A stretch of 6,913 nt of DNA from the NCBI GenBank assembly GCA_016189965.1, contig JACPRL010000026.1, positions 1 to 6,913 of the forward strand. The letters are read 5' to 3'. Source of the DNA: Acidobacteriota bacterium. Its GTDB lineage: Bacteria > Acidobacteriota > Terriglobia > Acidiferrales > 2-02-FULL-67-57. A model generated the notes under the pieces. That model was not told the origin of the DNA and did no database searches. It saw only the letters and a list, made by a program, of their open reading frames with translations. A program made the translations under genes and the position numbers. This document shows positions 5,920-6,913 of the stretch, in pieces (positions within the stretch are counted from its first letter, which is position 1; each line of letters begins with the position of its first letter).

Positions 5920-6913
5920 CTAGGAAACCAACACGATGTTGATGAGTTTCTTCGGCACCACCACGGTCTTGGCGATGCGGTGGCCGTCGACCAGCGCCGC
6001 CACCCGCGGGTCGGCCAACGCCTGCTCCAGCAACTCCTGCTCGCTCAACTCCTCGCTCAACCGCAGCCGCCCCCGCACCCGCCCGTTCACCTGGATGACA
6101 ATCTCGTACTCCTCTTCTTTGGCCAACTCGGGGTCGTAGCTCGGCCAGGCGGCCTCCGCGACGCTCTTCTCGCCGCCCAGCCGCTCCCAGAGCTCTTCGG
6201 CCAAGTGCGGCGCAAAGGGCGAGATGAGCAGCACGGCCAGGGTCAGGACTTCCTTCAACACCGGCGGGGAGACCGACTCCTCGAGCGGCTCGGCGGCGTA
6301 GAGCTCGTTGGTCAGCTCCATCACCGCCGCGATCGAGGTATTGAAATGCCAGCGCGACTCAAAATCGTTGGTCACCCGCCGCACCGTCTGGTGCGCCTTG
6401 CGCAGCAACTGCCGCTCGACCGCTGCTATCTCCGCCGCCGGGCCGGGATTGGCATGCCCGGCCGGAACCGGCAGTTCCCGCAGCCGCGGGGCGTGCTTGG
6501 CCACCACGCGGTAGAGCCGCTGCAGGAAGCGCGCGCAGCCCTCGACGCCCGCCTGCGTCCACTCCAGGTCTTTTTCCGGCGGGGCAGCAAACAGTGTGAA
6601 CAGCCGCGCCGTGTCGGCGCCGAAACGCTCGATCATCTCGTCGGTCGAGACCACGTTGCCGCGCGACTTCGACATCTTGGCCCCGTCCTTGATCACCATC
6701 CCCTGATTGAATAGCCGCTCGACCGGCTCGCCGTCCTCCACCAACCCCAGGTCGCGCATCACCTTGGCCCAGAAGCGGCAGTAAATCAGGTGGAGCACGG
6801 CGTGCTCGGCCCCGCCGATGTACTGGTCAATGGGTAATAACCGCCGCACCAGCTCTGAGTCGAAGGGGGCGCGCTGCTCTTGCGGGGAGAGGTAGCGGTA
6901 GAAATACCACGAG
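5920..6913 (-). CDS. leuS: Leucyl-tRNA synthetase, C-terminal part (cut by window edge)
   Basis: Attaches leucine to tRNA-Leu in the cytoplasm. Only the last 330 residues are present; the frame runs open through base 6913, so the N-terminal catalytic and editing domains lie beyond the window. The visible part begins with SWYFYRYLSP, the conserved segment after the editing domain, then IDQYIGGAEHAVLHL. Next come GMVIKDG and the class I signature KMSKS (bases 6664-6678), which stabilises the adenylate transition state. The anticodon-binding helical bundle follows, and then the LeuRS C-terminal domain (EIVIQVNGRVRGRL to the VVVPKKLINIVL end). A GTG at 6849 could be mistaken for a start, but conserved family sequence continues upstream of it, so it is internal. 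The TAG stop is 22 bases before ldh. The sequence is ordinary for a bacterial LeuRS and shows no damage. Confidence 0.97.
   Translation of the reverse strand, partial: SWYFYRYLSPQEQRAPFDSELVRRLLPIDQYIGGAEHAVLHLIYCRFWAKVMRDLGLVEDGEPVERLFNQGMVIKDGAKMSKSRGNVVSTDEMIERFGADTARLFTLFAAPPEKDLEWTQAGVEGCARFLQRLYRVVAKHAPRLRELPVPAGHANPGPAAEIAAVERQLLRKAHQTVRRVTNDFESRWHFNTSIAAVMELTNELYAAEPLEESVSPPVLKEVLTLAVLLISPFAPHLAEELWERLGGEKSVAEAAWPSYDPELAKEEEYEIVIQVNGRVRGRLRLSEELSEQELLEQALADPRVAALVDGHRIAKTVVVPKKLINIVLVS

Noticed and set aside
5920..6849. A separate 309-residue protein starting at the GTG at 6849
   Set aside because: The frame stays open to the window edge and the upstream codons (SWYFYRYLSP) are conserved leucyl-tRNA synthetase sequence, so this is the interior of leuS.

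Overview
The window is about 6.9 kb of GC-rich bacterial DNA with seven genes, all on the minus strand, packed almost end to end. Reading right to left (direction of transcription): the 3' part of leucyl-tRNA synthetase (leuS, cut by the window edge), an L-lactate dehydrogenase (ldh), GMP synthase (guaA), and a tight four-gene envelope-stress module of an ECF sigma factor, a zinc-binding anti-sigma factor, a small Spy/CpxP-like LTXXQ protein and a MacA/HlyD-type efflux adaptor. The last 164 bases hold no gene, only an imperfect inverted repeat. The high GC content, this type of repeat (arms of the GTCATTCCGAGC / GAGGAATCTGC kind), and the sigma/anti-sigma/Spy/adaptor set suggest an acidobacterium (Acidobacteriota). 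That assignment is a judgement from recall and was not tested by a search.

Right part (3357-6913): leuS, ldh and guaA are separated by 22 and 15 bases and could share a transcript. leuS and guaA are housekeeping genes for translation and purine synthesis. ldh carries the lactate-type specificity residue (Gln before Lys-Pro-Gly) and the residues that bind fructose-1,6-bisphosphate in allosteric bacterial enzymes. Its GC content is visibly lower than that of the genes on either side.

Left part (165-3309): the sigma gene starts 47 bases after guaA, with no convincing terminator between them. The three genes after it are linked by a 6-base gap and two 4-base ATGA overlaps, so translational coupling is likely. 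The expected logic is that the anti-sigma holds the sigma factor at the inner membrane through a cytoplasmic zinc finger and one membrane helix. An envelope signal releases it, and the regulon includes a periplasmic LTXXQ protein and an efflux adaptor. No MacB-type ATPase or RND pump is visible next to the adaptor. The adaptor has a long insertion in its membrane-proximal domain with short helical motifs resembling those of the neighbouring LTXXQ protein; this is the most unusual coding feature here.

No RNA gene, CRISPR array, insertion sequence or clear novel system is visible. The points most worth checking are the adaptor insertion, the orphan state of the adaptor, the inverted repeat abutting its stop codon, and the sigma gene's uncertain start and promoter.
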